DNA of 42,613 bases. It comes from an uncultured Clostridium sp. GTDB lineage: Bacteria > Bacillota > Clostridia > Clostridiales > Clostridiaceae. The stretch's first letter is position 1; each line of letters opens with the position of its first letter. The stretch lies in the NCBI GenBank assembly GCA_900543325.1, contig UQQU01000024.1, positions 1 through 42,613 of the forward strand, in the 5' to 3' direction. Positions 24,314 through 32,163 of the stretch are shown here, piece after piece. Made by a program: the position numbers and the translations under genes. The notes under the pieces were generated by a model. That model was not told the origin of the DNA. It did not search any database and worked only from the letters and a program-made list of their open reading frames with translations.

Positions 24314-25099
24314 ATGGAATTTAAATATGAAATTTTTGATACTCATTCACATTATGATGATGAGGCTTTTGACGAAGATAGAGAAGCTGTTTTTGAACAA
24401 ATAAAGGAGGCTGGAGTAATTGGAATATTAAATTGTGCATGTTCTAAAAAAAGCTTAAAGACTACAAATGAATTAACTTTAAAGCATGATTTTATTTATG
24501 GGGCACTTGGAATTCATCCTAGTGATGCAAATGATTATGATGAAAGCGTTAAGAATGAAATAATTAATTTATATAATAGTAATAAGAAAATTATAGCTAT
24601 AGGTGAAATAGGATTAGATTATTATTGGGATGAGGATCCTGAGAAGGAGGTTCAAAAGAGAGTATTTAGAGAGCAAATGAAATTAGCAGAAGAATTAGGA
24701 TTGCCAGTAGTAATTCATGATAGAGATGCTCATAAAGATACATTAGAAATAATGAAGGAGTTTCCAAAGGTTAGAGGAACAGTACATTGTTTTTCTGGAA
24801 GTGTAGAATTTGCTAAAGAGTGTGTTAAACTAGGTTACTATATAGGAATTACCGGAGTAGTTACTTTTAAAAATGCAAAGAAAATTTGCGATGTTGTAAA
24901 AGAAATTCCACTTGATAAATTATTAGTAGAAACAGATTGTCCGTATATGGCTCCTTCACCAAATAGAGGAAAAAGGAATAAATCAGATTATATTAGATAT
25001 ATAATAGAAAAAATAGCTGAAATAAAAGAAATTAGCTCAAAAGAAGTTAATTTGGTTGTAAATGGTAATTTTCACAACTTGATTCATAATAAAAAATAA
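24314..25099 (+). CDS. tatD: TatD-family metal-dependent hydrolase
   Basis: The 261-residue TIM-barrel protein has DTHSHYDDEAF at about residues 9-19 (two His metal ligands), GIHPSDA (about 74-80), AIGEIGLDYYW (about 95-105, with the catalytic-site Glu), VIHDRDA (about 136-142), VHCFSG (about 160-165) and ETDCPYMAP (about 210-218). These are all the landmarks of TatD/YabD/YcfH deoxyribonuclease-like hydrolases. Length is typical. The ATG follows AAGGGAG. It opens the tatD - yabE - rnmV - rsmA block, the same order as next to metS in Bacillus, which supports the call. Confidence 0.93.
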   Translation: MEFKYEIFDTHSHYDDEAFDEDREAVFEQIKEAGVIGILNCACSKKSLKTTNELTLKHDFIYGALGIHPSDANDYDESVKNEIINLYNSNKKIIAIGEIGLDYYWDEDPEKEVQKRVFREQMKLAEELGLPVVIHDRDAHKDTLEIMKEFPKVRGTVHCFSGSVEFAKECVKLGYYIGITGVVTFKNAKKICDVVKEIPLDKLLVETDCPYMAPSPNRGKRNKSDYIRYIIEKIAEIKEISSKEVNLVVNGNFHNLIHNKK

Positions 25100-25249
25100 A
25101 GTAAAATTAATATTAATAATTGTAAAAAAAAGTAAAAAACTTTCAGTCTATATCTACCAAACTTTGAACTGTAAAAAAACGCCATTATTTTTTTATTTCA
25201 ATTAATATTTATATTGCATGTAAATGCATTTTAAACAGTTATATTAAAA

Positions 25250-25308
25250 CAAGAGTGAAAAATTTGACAAAAATAAGAATTGTTTATATAATTCAATGGT
25301 CACTCTTG
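25250..25308 (+). promoter_or_regulatory. Consensus promoter framed by an inverted repeat, upstream of yabE-like gene
   Basis: TTGACA (25264-25269), a 17-base spacer and TATAAT (25287-25292) form a full-consensus sigma-A promoter. CAAGAGTGA (25250-25258) and its exact complement TCACTCTTG (25300-25308) flank it, one arm before the -35 and the other at the expected start point. The first arm is not transcribed from this promoter, so the symmetry is more likely a DNA-level site than an RNA hairpin. Confidence 0.7.
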
Positions 25309-25328
25309 CCAGGGGAGGTTAAATGTAG

Positions 25329-26378
25329 ATGATTGAAAAATGGAAAGAAAATTTAAAAAACAATTTTTCTAATAGTCCTAAGGCAAAAATAATGGTAAGT
25401 GTTATTGGAGTATTAATAATAGCATTAACGATAACATTTACATGTGTAAGAAAAAACATAGTAATAATTATAGACGGAAAAGAAGAAGCATATATAACAT
25501 ATAAAGGGACTGTTAAAGATGTACTTGAAGAGAATGAGATAGAAATAGCTCATAAGGATAAAGTACAACCAGCTTTAAATGAAAAAATATCATCAAAAGA
25601 TGTTATTACAATTAAAAAGGCTGTAGAAGTAGAGATGGTAGTTGGTAACAAAACAATTGTTATAAAAACTGCTGAAGATACTGTAGAAGATATGATAGAA
25701 GCTGAGAAGGATGAACTAAGAGCCGAAGGAGTTGAGTTTGTTGAAGGAGTTGATGAAATAACACCTTCATTAGATACTGAAATATCGGATAGTCTTACAA
25801 TTCAATTAGTTAAAGTTGAAGTATTAAATGAGGTTGCTGTAGAAAGCATTGACTATGAAACAATAGTTGAGGAAGATGAAAACCTAGACATTAATACGGA
25901 AAATGTTAGACAAGCTGGTGAGGCAGGAGAAAAGGAAATAACTTATAAAGTTATTAAGAAGGATGGCGTTGAAGTATCTAGAGAAATAGTTCAATCTAAG
26001 GTTACAAAGGAACCTATAAATGAAATTATAGCTCAAGGAACTAGAAGAGTATTTGCTAGCAGAGATGGTGAAATGGAATATAGAGATGTAATCTATTGTG
26101 AAGCTACTGCTTATGCAGGAGATACTATAACTGCAACTGGAACAGTACCAACCTATAATCCAGGAGGAATAAGTACAATAGCGGTTGATCCAAGAGTGAT
26201 ACCACTAGGTTCGTTAGTTTATGTAGAGAATTACGGGAAAGCAATTGCTGCAGATACCGGTGGAGTTATAAAAGGAAAAATTATAGACGTATTTCTTAAT
26301 TCAGAAGCAGATTGTATATCATGGGGGAGAAAATATAACGTACCAGTGTATATTTTAGCATACCCAGGAGAATGGTAA
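25329..26378 (+). CDS. YabE-like cell wall protein: DUF348, G5 and 3D domains
   Basis: The 349-residue protein has a short cytoplasmic start, one membrane anchor (about residues 21-39) and an exterior part. Two DUF348 (ubiquitin-like, Stealth-type) repeats cover about 45-160, a G5 domain runs to about 235 (EAGEKEITYKVIKKDGVEV), and a C-terminal 3D domain covers about 255-345, marked by three aspartates in AVDPRVIPLGS, AADTGGVIKG and IIDVFL. Such proteins are predicted lytic transglycosylase-like (Rpf/YabE-type) wall enzymes; the 3D aspartates resemble the MltA site. The ATG follows AGGGGAGG. The order relative to tatD and rnmV matches Bacillus yabE. Confidence 0.88.
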   Translation: MIEKWKENLKNNFSNSPKAKIMVSVIGVLIIALTITFTCVRKNIVIIIDGKEEAYITYKGTVKDVLEENEIEIAHKDKVQPALNEKISSKDVITIKKAVEVEMVVGNKTIVIKTAEDTVEDMIEAEKDELRAEGVEFVEGVDEITPSLDTEISDSLTIQLVKVEVLNEVAVESIDYETIVEEDENLDINTENVRQAGEAGEKEITYKVIKKDGVEVSREIVQSKVTKEPINEIIAQGTRRVFASRDGEMEYRDVIYCEATAYAGDTITATGTVPTYNPGGISTIAVDPRVIPLGSLVYVENYGKAIAADTGGVIKGKIIDVFLNSEADCISWGRKYNVPVYILAYPGEW

Positions 26379-26383
26379 AATAA

Positions 26384-26428
26384 AAAAGGCAATATCAAAA
26401 CAATAAAGTTTTGATATTGCCTTTTTTA
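26384..26428 (+). terminator. Terminator of the yabE-like gene
   Basis: AAAAGGCAATATCAAAAC pairs with GTTTTGATATTGCCTTTT around a six-base loop, with a T-run. Confidence 0.92.
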
Positions 26429-26473
26429 TTTTTAAAGATACTAGTTAAAATTTTATTATAACTAATTAAAGGT

Positions 26474-26502
26474 TTGACATAATAGAAATATGGGGATAAA
26501 TT
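26474..26502 (+). promoter_or_regulatory. Sigma-A-type promoter of rnmV-rsmA
   Basis: TTGACA (26474-26479), a 17-base spacer, TAAATT (26497-26502). The start codon is about 35 bases further on. Confidence 0.6.
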
Positions 26503-26537
26503 AATAAGAGATAATAGAGGAAAGGAAGAGAAAGCTT

Positions 26538-27092
26538 TTGATTAAAGAGGTTATAGTTGTTGAAGGAAAAGATGATGTAGCTGCGGTTAAAAAAGCAGTT
26601 GATGCGGAGATGATAGCTGTTGGTGGTTTCGGAATAAATGCAAAGGTTATTTCAAGAATAAAAGAAGCACAAAAAAGAAAAGGTGTTATAGTTTTAACTG
26701 ATCCAGATTTTGCTGGTGAAAAAATAAGAAAAATAATAGCAAAGAGGGTTCCAGGAATAAAGCATGCATATATTGCTCAAGAAGATGGAATTAAAGATGA
26801 TGATATAGGAGTAGAAAATGCTACACCAGAGGTTATAATAGAAGCCTTAAATAGAGCAAAGGTTACTATTGAAGTGAAGGAAAATATCTTTGATTCACAA
26901 GATATGTTCTTCTTTAGATTAAATGGAGATCCAAATGCAAAGGAAAGAAGAATAAAACTTGGAAATAAATTGGGCATTGGTTATGGAAACGCAAACCAAA
27001 TGTTATCTAGATTAAATAATTATGGCATCACAAAGGAAGAATTTATAGAAGCTATTAATTATGTTGATAAAGAATTAGAAGGGAAGAAATAG
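26538..27092 (+). CDS. rnmV: Ribonuclease M5 (5S rRNA maturation)
   Basis: The 184-residue protein has an N-terminal Toprim domain: VVEGKDDVAAVKKA (about residues 6-19, catalytic Glu) and LTDPDFAGEKIRK (about 54-66, the DxD motif). HAYI and the C-terminal half with NANQMLSRLNNYGIT are also RNase M5-like. The enzyme trims both ends of 5S rRNA precursor in Firmicutes, together with ribosomal protein L18. The start is a TTG behind AGGAAGAG. Its stop is immediately followed by the ATG of rsmA, a tight coupling that is known for this pair. Confidence 0.93.
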   Translation: MIKEVIVVEGKDDVAAVKKAVDAEMIAVGGFGINAKVISRIKEAQKRKGVIVLTDPDFAGEKIRKIIAKRVPGIKHAYIAQEDGIKDDDIGVENATPEVIIEALNRAKVTIEVKENIFDSQDMFFFRLNGDPNAKERRIKLGNKLGIGYGNANQMLSRLNNYGITKEEFIEAINYVDKELEGKK

Positions 27093-27935
27093 ATGGATAT
27101 AAAAGATGTAAAAACAGCTGAGTTAGTTAAGAAATATAATTTCAAATTTTCAAAAAGCTTAGGACAAAACTTTTTAATTGATGATTCTGTTCCTAGAGAT
27201 ATAGTTGCTGGTGCAGATGTTAATAAAGAGGATTTAGCTATAGAAATAGGGCCAGGTGTTGGAACACTAACGGCTCAATTATTAAAAACTGCTAAGAGAG
27301 TAGTTGCAATAGAATTAGATAATGATTTAATTCCTATATTAGAACAAGAATTAGGAGATAATCCTAATTTTACTCTTATACATAATGATGCTCTAAAGGT
27401 AGATTTCAATGAGGTTATAGGTGATGAGAAAAGTGTAAAATTAGTTGCAAATTTACCTTACTATGTAACAACACCTATAATAGTAAAATTACTTAAAGAA
27501 GGATATAATTTTAAATCATTAACAATAATGATTCAAAAAGAAGTTGCAGAAAGAATGAATGCAGAGCCAGGAAACAAGGATTATGGAGCATTATCTTTAC
27601 TAGTTCAATATTATTGTAATACTAGTATAGTAAGAAGAGTTCCACCTAATTGTTTTATTCCTAGACCTAAGGTTGATTCAATTGTTATTAGACTTGATAA
27701 GTTAGATTCACCAAAGGTTAAGGTGGATAATGAAAAGTTATTCTTTGATATAATAAGAAATTCATTTAATATGAGAAGAAAAACTTTATGGAATGGTGTT
27801 AAGAGTATAGGACCTGCTAAGGAAAAGCTAGAAGAGGCATTTGAAAAGGCAGGAGTTGATCCAAAGAGAAGAGGGGAAACTTTATCTATACAAGAATTTG
27901 CTACGTTATCAAACTGTATTAACGAAATTTTATAA
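27093..27935 (+). CDS. rsmA: 16S rRNA dimethyladenosine transferase
   Basis: The 280-residue protein is a KsgA/Dim1-type methyltransferase that forms N6-dimethyladenosines at the 3' hairpin of 16S rRNA. It shows SKSLGQNFLID (about residues 19-29), motif I EIGPGVGTLT (about 51-60), ELDNDL, motif IV NLPYYVTTPI (about 120-129), and the downstream MIQKEVAERM with KDYGALS. Length is normal. It begins directly after the rnmV stop codon (zero spacing), with its ribosome binding site AAGAAATAG inside rnmV, so expression is coupled. No terminator with a clear T-run follows. Confidence 0.95.
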   Translation: MDIKDVKTAELVKKYNFKFSKSLGQNFLIDDSVPRDIVAGADVNKEDLAIEIGPGVGTLTAQLLKTAKRVVAIELDNDLIPILEQELGDNPNFTLIHNDALKVDFNEVIGDEKSVKLVANLPYYVTTPIIVKLLKEGYNFKSLTIMIQKEVAERMNAEPGNKDYGALSLLVQYYCNTSIVRRVPPNCFIPRPKVDSIVIRLDKLDSPKVKVDNEKLFFDIIRNSFNMRRKTLWNGVKSIGPAKEKLEEAFEKAGVDPKRRGETLSIQEFATLSNCINEIL

Positions 27936-28032
27936 TTTATTTATATGAATTCCTACTATTAAAATTAATAACATATTTCAATATATAGAACATATAATAT
28001 ATGGAATTAATATAAAGTGGGGGTTCTAGAGA

Positions 28033-29223
28033 ATGGCAAGCAATAATAGATTGTATAGAAACTTCGTAATATTACAGGAGGATGAACGTGGGTACTCAAA
28101 TTCCAGTGACAAAACATTATCTGGATATTCTAAGATAGAAGCAAAAGGAGATAAATGTAAAATATCTTTTTATGCTCAAAATCTTAAAAAAGATAATGAT
28201 AATTATTATATGATGATTATTTGTTGCAAGAAAGATATGAAGCAAATAGTTAACTTAGGCCCAATAGAAGTAACTGATACAGGTAAGGCTGAAGCAACGA
28301 AAGAATACAATGTATCAAATATTGGTGGATTAGATATACAATTTGATAAAATATCTGGTACGGCTATAGCAAAAGTTAAAGATGGAATACCTGTATTTGT
28401 AATGTGTGGTTTTTTAAATGGACAGCAACCATCTGAAAACTGGAAGAATTATACCATAATCAAAGCTAAGGAAGTTAGGGCAAGAGCAACAGAAAAGGTT
28501 GCAGAAAAAGAACATAAAAAAGATCCAAGAAAGCCAGAAATTAAGGTAGAAAAATCTAAAGATAAAGCTATAGAAAATACTGTTGTAGAAGCTACAATTG
28601 TTGAAGAGCCAATTATAGAAAATGCTGAAAGAGTTGAAGAAGATTCTAAAGAAGTAATTGAAGTAGAAGTAGAATCAGAGCAAGAAGTTGAAAGCGTTAA
28701 AGAGGCTAAAGAAAGATACTTCCAAAGAGAAAATTTGCGAGGTAAATTTGAAGATTATGAAGATGAAATAGAGTCTAGTAAAGAGTTTGATCCTGTTACT
28801 AGTAAGATAAGAGGTAGCATAGGAGAATATTTTGAATCAATTGTAGAAGGATTCGATAGGGATTACGATAGTATAGATGAGTTAAAATATACCAAGTGGT
28901 ATAAAATACCTGTACATGATTTGCATGAAATGTGTAACATGTCAAATTATAATAAATATACATTAGCTTATTATCCAATGTTAAATTACTATCCATATAT
29001 AAAGAAGTATGGATATTTCATGCTTGGATATAAGTGTGATTCGCAAGGAAATCTAAAACATATAATTTATGCAATTCCAGGAAAGAAAGATAAGGATGAA
29101 CAACCTTATGATGGAAGAACTGGCTTTGTTACATGGGTTAACTTAAATGGCAAAGATAAGGATGGTTGTTGGTTAATGTTTTACGATTTTAAAAATTCTA
29201 CAGTTGTTGTTCCAATGAAATAG
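28033..29223 (+). CDS. Conserved-looking protein of unknown function (two-domain, acidic linker)
   Basis: The 396-residue protein has a beta-rich N-terminal domain (about 1-150: Q-N-L-K-K and SGTAIAKVKDGIPVFVMCGFLNG among its landmarks), a long Lys/Glu-rich linker (about 155-250) of low complexity, and a C-terminal domain (about 270-396) with many aromatic residues, such as YNKYTLAYYPMLNYYPYIKKY. I recall similar proteins after rsmA in clostridia but cannot name a function. The aromatic, charged C-terminal part has no catalytic motif that I recognise. The ATG follows GTGGGGGTTC. The preceding AACATATAATATA may be a sporulation-type -10 box; this is weak. A terminator follows at 29326. Confidence 0.65.
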   Translation: MASNNRLYRNFVILQEDERGYSNSSDKTLSGYSKIEAKGDKCKISFYAQNLKKDNDNYYMMIICCKKDMKQIVNLGPIEVTDTGKAEATKEYNVSNIGGLDIQFDKISGTAIAKVKDGIPVFVMCGFLNGQQPSENWKNYTIIKAKEVRARATEKVAEKEHKKDPRKPEIKVEKSKDKAIENTVVEATIVEEPIIENAERVEEDSKEVIEVEVESEQEVESVKEAKERYFQRENLRGKFEDYEDEIESSKEFDPVTSKIRGSIGEYFESIVEGFDRDYDSIDELKYTKWYKIPVHDLHEMCNMSNYNKYTLAYYPMLNYYPYIKKYGYFMLGYKCDSQGNLKHIIYAIPGKKDKDEQPYDGRTGFVTWVNLNGKDKDGCWLMFYDFKNSTVVVPMK

Positions 29224-29325
29224 TAGAATTTTAGATGAAAAACATATGTTGAGCTAAAGGAAAATATAAGATAATAGAGAAAGTAAATTGCTAATATTGG
29301 AATAAAGTATTATAATTATCTTTAT

Positions 29326-29356
29326 TAGGAGAAGCATAAGCTTCTCCTATTATTTT
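29326..29356 (+). terminator. Terminator after the unknown-function gene
   Basis: TAGGAGAAGC (29326-29335) pairs perfectly with GCTTCTCCTA (29340-29349), then TTATTTT. It lies 100 bases past the stop codon and 30 bases before the next gene. Confidence 0.82.
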
Positions 29357-29381
29357 AGTATAAAAGTAAAAGGAGAAACGA

Positions 29382-30206
29382 ATGTTAAGAGTATTAAAAA
29401 GACATATTTTACTGGGGTTTTTAATAATAGGTATATTGAATTTCTCTGGATGTACAGCAATAGAAAGTATAGAGAAAAAGTTGGGTTTAAAAAATGATTA
29501 TTTTGATTATTTAAATTCAAATGATGTAGAGCAAATAAGTATACAGAGTACTAGAGATACAGGATTTAAATTTATAGTAACTGATGAAAGTGCAATTAAG
29601 GAAATATCTAACTTATTATCAAAGGCAAAAATAAGTGAAAATAAGTCCACTTTAGATCCGGATTATAAGTTTGAATTTGATTTAGGAGATGAGGTAAAAG
29701 AGTTTTATTATGTTGTAGGAACTGATGAAGGAAATTTTTATAATGACGAAAATACATTTTCAGTTTCAAAGAGATTAGATGAGGGAATTATAAAAAATCT
29801 TTCATTTATAAGAAAACCTAGAGACTTTGATTATATATATTATCAATCTATTTTAGATGTATTACAAACTGCTAGTAAAGATAGTGATATTAATGATTAT
29901 AAAGTGGGTATTAACATAAAGGGAGATGTGGATTGCTTGAAATATGTATTTTCTACTGATTTAAATACATTTATGGGAAAAGCAAAACAAATTGTACCAA
30001 ATGTAGAGTTAGTAAATAATAACGAGAGTGATTTTGATGTTGTATTTACTGTTAAAAACAGAGGATATGATAGTACTAATTTTAAGACATTAATTACCGT
30101 ATCTAATAAGAAAGAAAATACAGAAAGCAAATATTATGTTGTAGCAGTTAATGAGTTTAAAGAATGGAATATAGAAGTATTAGAAAGTAAGCCTGATAAC
30201 TGGTAA
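29382..30206 (+). CDS. Putative lipoprotein of unknown function
   Basis: The 274-residue protein has a basic start (KRH), a hydrophobic core and a lipobox-like NFSGC around residues 19-24, so a lipid anchor is likely. The mature part is mixed alpha/beta with charged loops and no cysteines worth noting; a helix-rich link (DYIYYQSILDVLQTASKD) separates two beta-rich halves. I could not match it to a named family. The ATG follows AAAAGGAG. It is followed after 83 bases by a ferredoxin, with only a weak AT-rich hairpin (AAAAAAGTTTTTT) between. Confidence 0.65.
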   Translation: MLRVLKRHILLGFLIIGILNFSGCTAIESIEKKLGLKNDYFDYLNSNDVEQISIQSTRDTGFKFIVTDESAIKEISNLLSKAKISENKSTLDPDYKFEFDLGDEVKEFYYVVGTDEGNFYNDENTFSVSKRLDEGIIKNLSFIRKPRDFDYIYYQSILDVLQTASKDSDINDYKVGINIKGDVDCLKYVFSTDLNTFMGKAKQIVPNVELVNNNESDFDVVFTVKNRGYDSTNFKTLITVSNKKENTESKYYVVAVNEFKEWNIEVLESKPDNW

Positions 30207-30289
30207 AAATAAAAAAGTTTTTTCAACTTACATAACATATTAGACTTTTGGAAACAATAGTACTGAAATTTGTTAAAGGGGTTGAAATT

Positions 30290-30478
30290 ATGAATGCATC
30301 TGTAGATAAGGATACTTGTATTGGATGTGGATTATGTCCATCAATATGTCCATCAGTTTTTGAAATGGATGATGATGGTAAAGCAGTAGCTAGAACTAAT
30401 CCTGTACCAGATGGAAATGAAGATGATGCAAGAGATGCTGAATCAAGTTGTCCAGTAAATGCAATAAGCCTAGATTAA
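30290..30478 (+). CDS. Ferredoxin, single [4Fe-4S] cluster
   Basis: The 62-residue protein has CIGCGLCPSIC at about residues 9-19 and a distant SSCPVNAI near 53-60, which together give the CxxCxxC...CP ligand set of a single 4Fe-4S cluster. The extra cysteine after the third ligand and the VFEMDDDGKA and DAESSCP stretches are typical of monocluster ferredoxins of the Thermotoga/Bacillus kind, not of the two-cluster clostridial 2[4Fe-4S] type. It is acidic, as expected of an electron carrier. The ATG at 30290 follows AAAGGGG; an upstream ATG at 30248 has no site. Confidence 0.92.
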   Translation: MNASVDKDTCIGCGLCPSICPSVFEMDDDGKAVARTNPVPDGNEDDARDAESSCPVNAISLD

Positions 30479-30480
30479 AA

Positions 30481-30521
30481 ATATACCATATAGCTTCAAG
30501 CTATATGGTATATTTTTTTTT
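30481..30521 (+). terminator. Terminator of the ferredoxin gene
   Basis: ATATACCATATAGCT pairs perfectly with AGCTATATGGTATAT around a three-base loop, then nine T. Confidence 0.93.
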
Positions 30522-30564
30522 GGAACAAATTTTCATAAATTAAGAATTGTAAGTTTGGTTATCT

Positions 30565-30592
30565 AAATCAAAGATTTAAGACTTCATTTATG
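30565..30592 (+). repeat. Short dispersed repeat, second copy
   Basis: Resembles 3588-3615 (AAATCAAAGATTTAA identical, then ATTTATG shared at the end). It reaches into the last codons of thiT on the other strand. Confidence 0.45.
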
Positions 30593-31235
30593 TTAATGAT
30601 ATATTTGATTTTAGTGTTTTAATTAGTAGTTCAATAGGTAGAAATGCTAATAATGCTAAGCAAATTAAAAGTTCACCACCTACAGCAAATCCATTTACAG
30701 CTAGAGAATAAATTATAGGGGACATTCCTGCCGGTGCATAAGAACCAAAAAATATTACTCCAGAAATAAAGTGACAGGCAAATCGTAGGAACATTCCTAA
30801 TGTAGCACCTAAATATTTATTTTTAAAGCATCCTGCAATTCCAACTGCCATAAAAGGTAAAGGATAATCAAATAGGACCTGAATTGGACTAAGTATATAT
30901 GGATCAACAATTAATTTAAATACTCCAAATAGAAAACCAGTAAATAATCCTATTGATGGACCATAAACAAAGGAAATTAACATTATAGGAATCATACTTC
31001 CTAAGGAAATGCTTCCACCACCATTTGGAAGTCGGTAAATTTTCAACATATCCAAAATAAAAGCAAGAGCAATAGCTAGTCCTATTCTAGCTATTAATTT
31101 TGAATTAAACTTTAATGATTTAAATTTTATAAGAGCAATTAGTAAAATTGCACAACCTATTAAAGTGATGAGTGTAAGTGGATTATTAAAAAGTGTTTTG
31201 AAATTTTCTCCTAGTGTTGCTAGAAAATTTGACAT
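30588..31235 (-). CDS. thiT: Energy-coupled thiamine transporter ThiT
   Basis: The 215-residue protein has six to seven membrane segments and the ThiT (YuaJ) landmarks: YRLPNGGGSISLGSMIPIM (about 68-86) and FVYGPSIGLFTGFLFG (about 89-104), then DPYILSPIQVLFDYPLPF and GGELLICL. ThiT is the substrate-binding S component that joins the shared ECF transport module to take up thiamine. The TPP riboswitch directly upstream confirms the substrate class. The ATG at 31235 follows AAGGAGGT. No ECF module genes lie nearby, so it must be a group II S component. Confidence 0.93.
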   Translation of the reverse strand: MSNFLATLGENFKTLFNNPLTLITLIGCAILLIALIKFKSLKFNSKLIARIGLAIALAFILDMLKIYRLPNGGGSISLGSMIPIMLISFVYGPSIGLFTGFLFGVFKLIVDPYILSPIQVLFDYPLPFMAVGIAGCFKNKYLGATLGMFLRFACHFISGVIFFGSYAPAGMSPIIYSLAVNGFAVGGELLICLALLAFLPIELLIKTLKSNISLT

Positions 31236-31237
31236 AA

Positions 31238-31386
31238 AAAAATACCTCCTTATTTTGCGTAAGAGGGTACCGTAGCATGAGAATATAAAAAACTCTATTA
31301 TGGCTTTCCTACGCTGGAATTGTCCAGATCAGGTTAAAAGGGTTGATGAAAATTCATCTCTCAGCCTTAGGGCACCCCTAGCAACT
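31238..31386 (-). promoter_or_regulatory. TPP riboswitch (THI element) of thiT
   Basis: Reading on the minus strand from about 31383: GCTAGGGGTGCCC, GGCTGAGAGATGAA, AACCTGATCTGGACAATTCC and CAGCGTAGGAAAG (ending near 31300), the full set of THI-box landmarks. Downstream, minus CCCTCTTA (plus 31260-31267) can pair with the start site AAGGAGGT (plus 31244-31251), and CTACG (about plus 31269-31274) is complementary to CGTAG of the aptamer's last strand. This suggests control of translation by hiding the ribosome binding site when TPP is bound. Confidence 0.93.
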
Positions 31387-31399
31387 TAAATACAATTTA

Positions 31400-31428
31400 A
31401 TTTTAGGTAGAAATTTACAAAAAGTCAA
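31400..31428 (-). promoter_or_regulatory. Sigma-A-type promoter for thiT
   Basis: On the minus strand TTGACT (plus 31423-31428), a 17-base spacer and TAAAAT (plus 31400-31405). The -35 box lies inside the last codons of the small gene upstream. Start expected near 31393, about ten bases before the aptamer. Confidence 0.65.
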
Positions 31429-31618
31429 CAGTTTTATTTATCATCTGGCAAGGTTTATAGTTTGTATTACAAGAGTTACTATATACATTAGATAAACTTA
31501 TGTTACTTCCTATTGGCATAAGTGTTTCAAAAGAGGTTAAAGGCATTGTTATAATAGAATCATCTTCTAGTAAAATGAAAGCATCATTGCCAGTATAATC
31601 TAATATCATTCCTTTCAT
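31415..31618 (-). CDS. Small protein of unknown function
   Basis: The 67-residue protein starts MKGMILDYTGNDAFILLED and continues with a beta-rich, OB- or SH3-like pattern (DSIITMPLTSFETLMPIGSNI), ending in a tail with two cysteines (NSCNTNYKPCQM). A short beta-barrel regulator or RNA-binding protein is possible. I recall no family with confidence. The ATG at 31618 follows AGGACGG; an in-frame GTG at 31627 lies in that site. It lies between the PadR gene and the thiT promoter on the same strand, but a strong hairpin separates it from padR, so it needs its own promoter, which I could not place. Confidence 0.6.
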   Translation of the reverse strand: MKGMILDYTGNDAFILLEDDSIITMPLTSFETLMPIGSNISLSNVYSNSCNTNYKPCQMINKTVDFL

Positions 31619-31669
31619 ATTTAACACCGTCCTAAATAAGTTTATATTAGTTTACACATAAATAATAAT

Positions 31670-31706
31670 AAAAATACATCCAAGAAAAATTCTTGGATGT
31701 ATTTTT
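31670..31706. terminator. Bidirectional terminator after the padR gene
   Basis: AAAAATACATCCAAGA pairs with TCTTGGATGTATTTTT around a five-base loop. On the minus strand the tail is T-rich, ending the degV-padR transcript; it touches the padR stop codon. Confidence 0.88.
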
Positions 31707-32160
31707 ATAAATAAAGATCTTTATAAACAATTTGAAAGACTTTTAATGATTCTTCTATTTTATGTTTAAGTAATTTTTTTCTATTAGCAAATTCTATTTC
31801 ACCTAGTGGGGTTAGAGAATAAAATTTTTGAAATTTCTTCTTAGGATCATCCCATTTACCAATAACTAATCCTTCTTTTTCTAGCTTTTTTAATAATGGG
31901 TATATTCCACCAGTACTAGGGGTCCATAGTCCATTAGTTCTTTCAGAAACCTTAGTAGAAATTTCATTACCGTTTGTTGGACCAGACTTTAATATATGAA
32001 GAACATATATAGGTAGCAATCCTTTTGTGAATACTTGCCCAACAGCCTCTTTTTCTTTTTGAACCTTTTTTAGTTCTGCAAGTTTAGCTTTATATTCATC
32101 ATATAATCTCTTTTCTTCAGCCTTTAAATCTTCAAGATTATTAAAATCAAAATCACTCAT
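31705..32160 (-). CDS. PadR-family transcriptional regulator
   Basis: The 151-residue protein has an N-terminal Lys/Glu-rich coiled coil (about residues 5-42) and a PadR winged helix: LLPIYVLHILKSGPTNGNEI (about 49-68), then RTNGLWTPSTGGIYPLLKKL with EKEGLVIG (about 77-107), and a basic wing KKFQKFYSLTPLGEIEF. The C-terminal helix serves for dimer formation. The coiled coil before the winged helix is unusual, since PadR proteins more often carry it at the C-terminus. It follows degV by three bases, so the two are one operon. The target is unknown; twin palindromes in the degV promoter are candidates for autoregulation. Confidence 0.85.
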   Translation of the reverse strand: MSDFDFNNLEDLKAEEKRLYDEYKAKLAELKKVQKEKEAVGQVFTKGLLPIYVLHILKSGPTNGNEISTKVSERTNGLWTPSTGGIYPLLKKLEKEGLVIGKWDDPKKKFQKFYSLTPLGEIEFANRKKLLKHKIEESLKVFQIVYKDLYL

Positions 32161-32163
32161 AGA

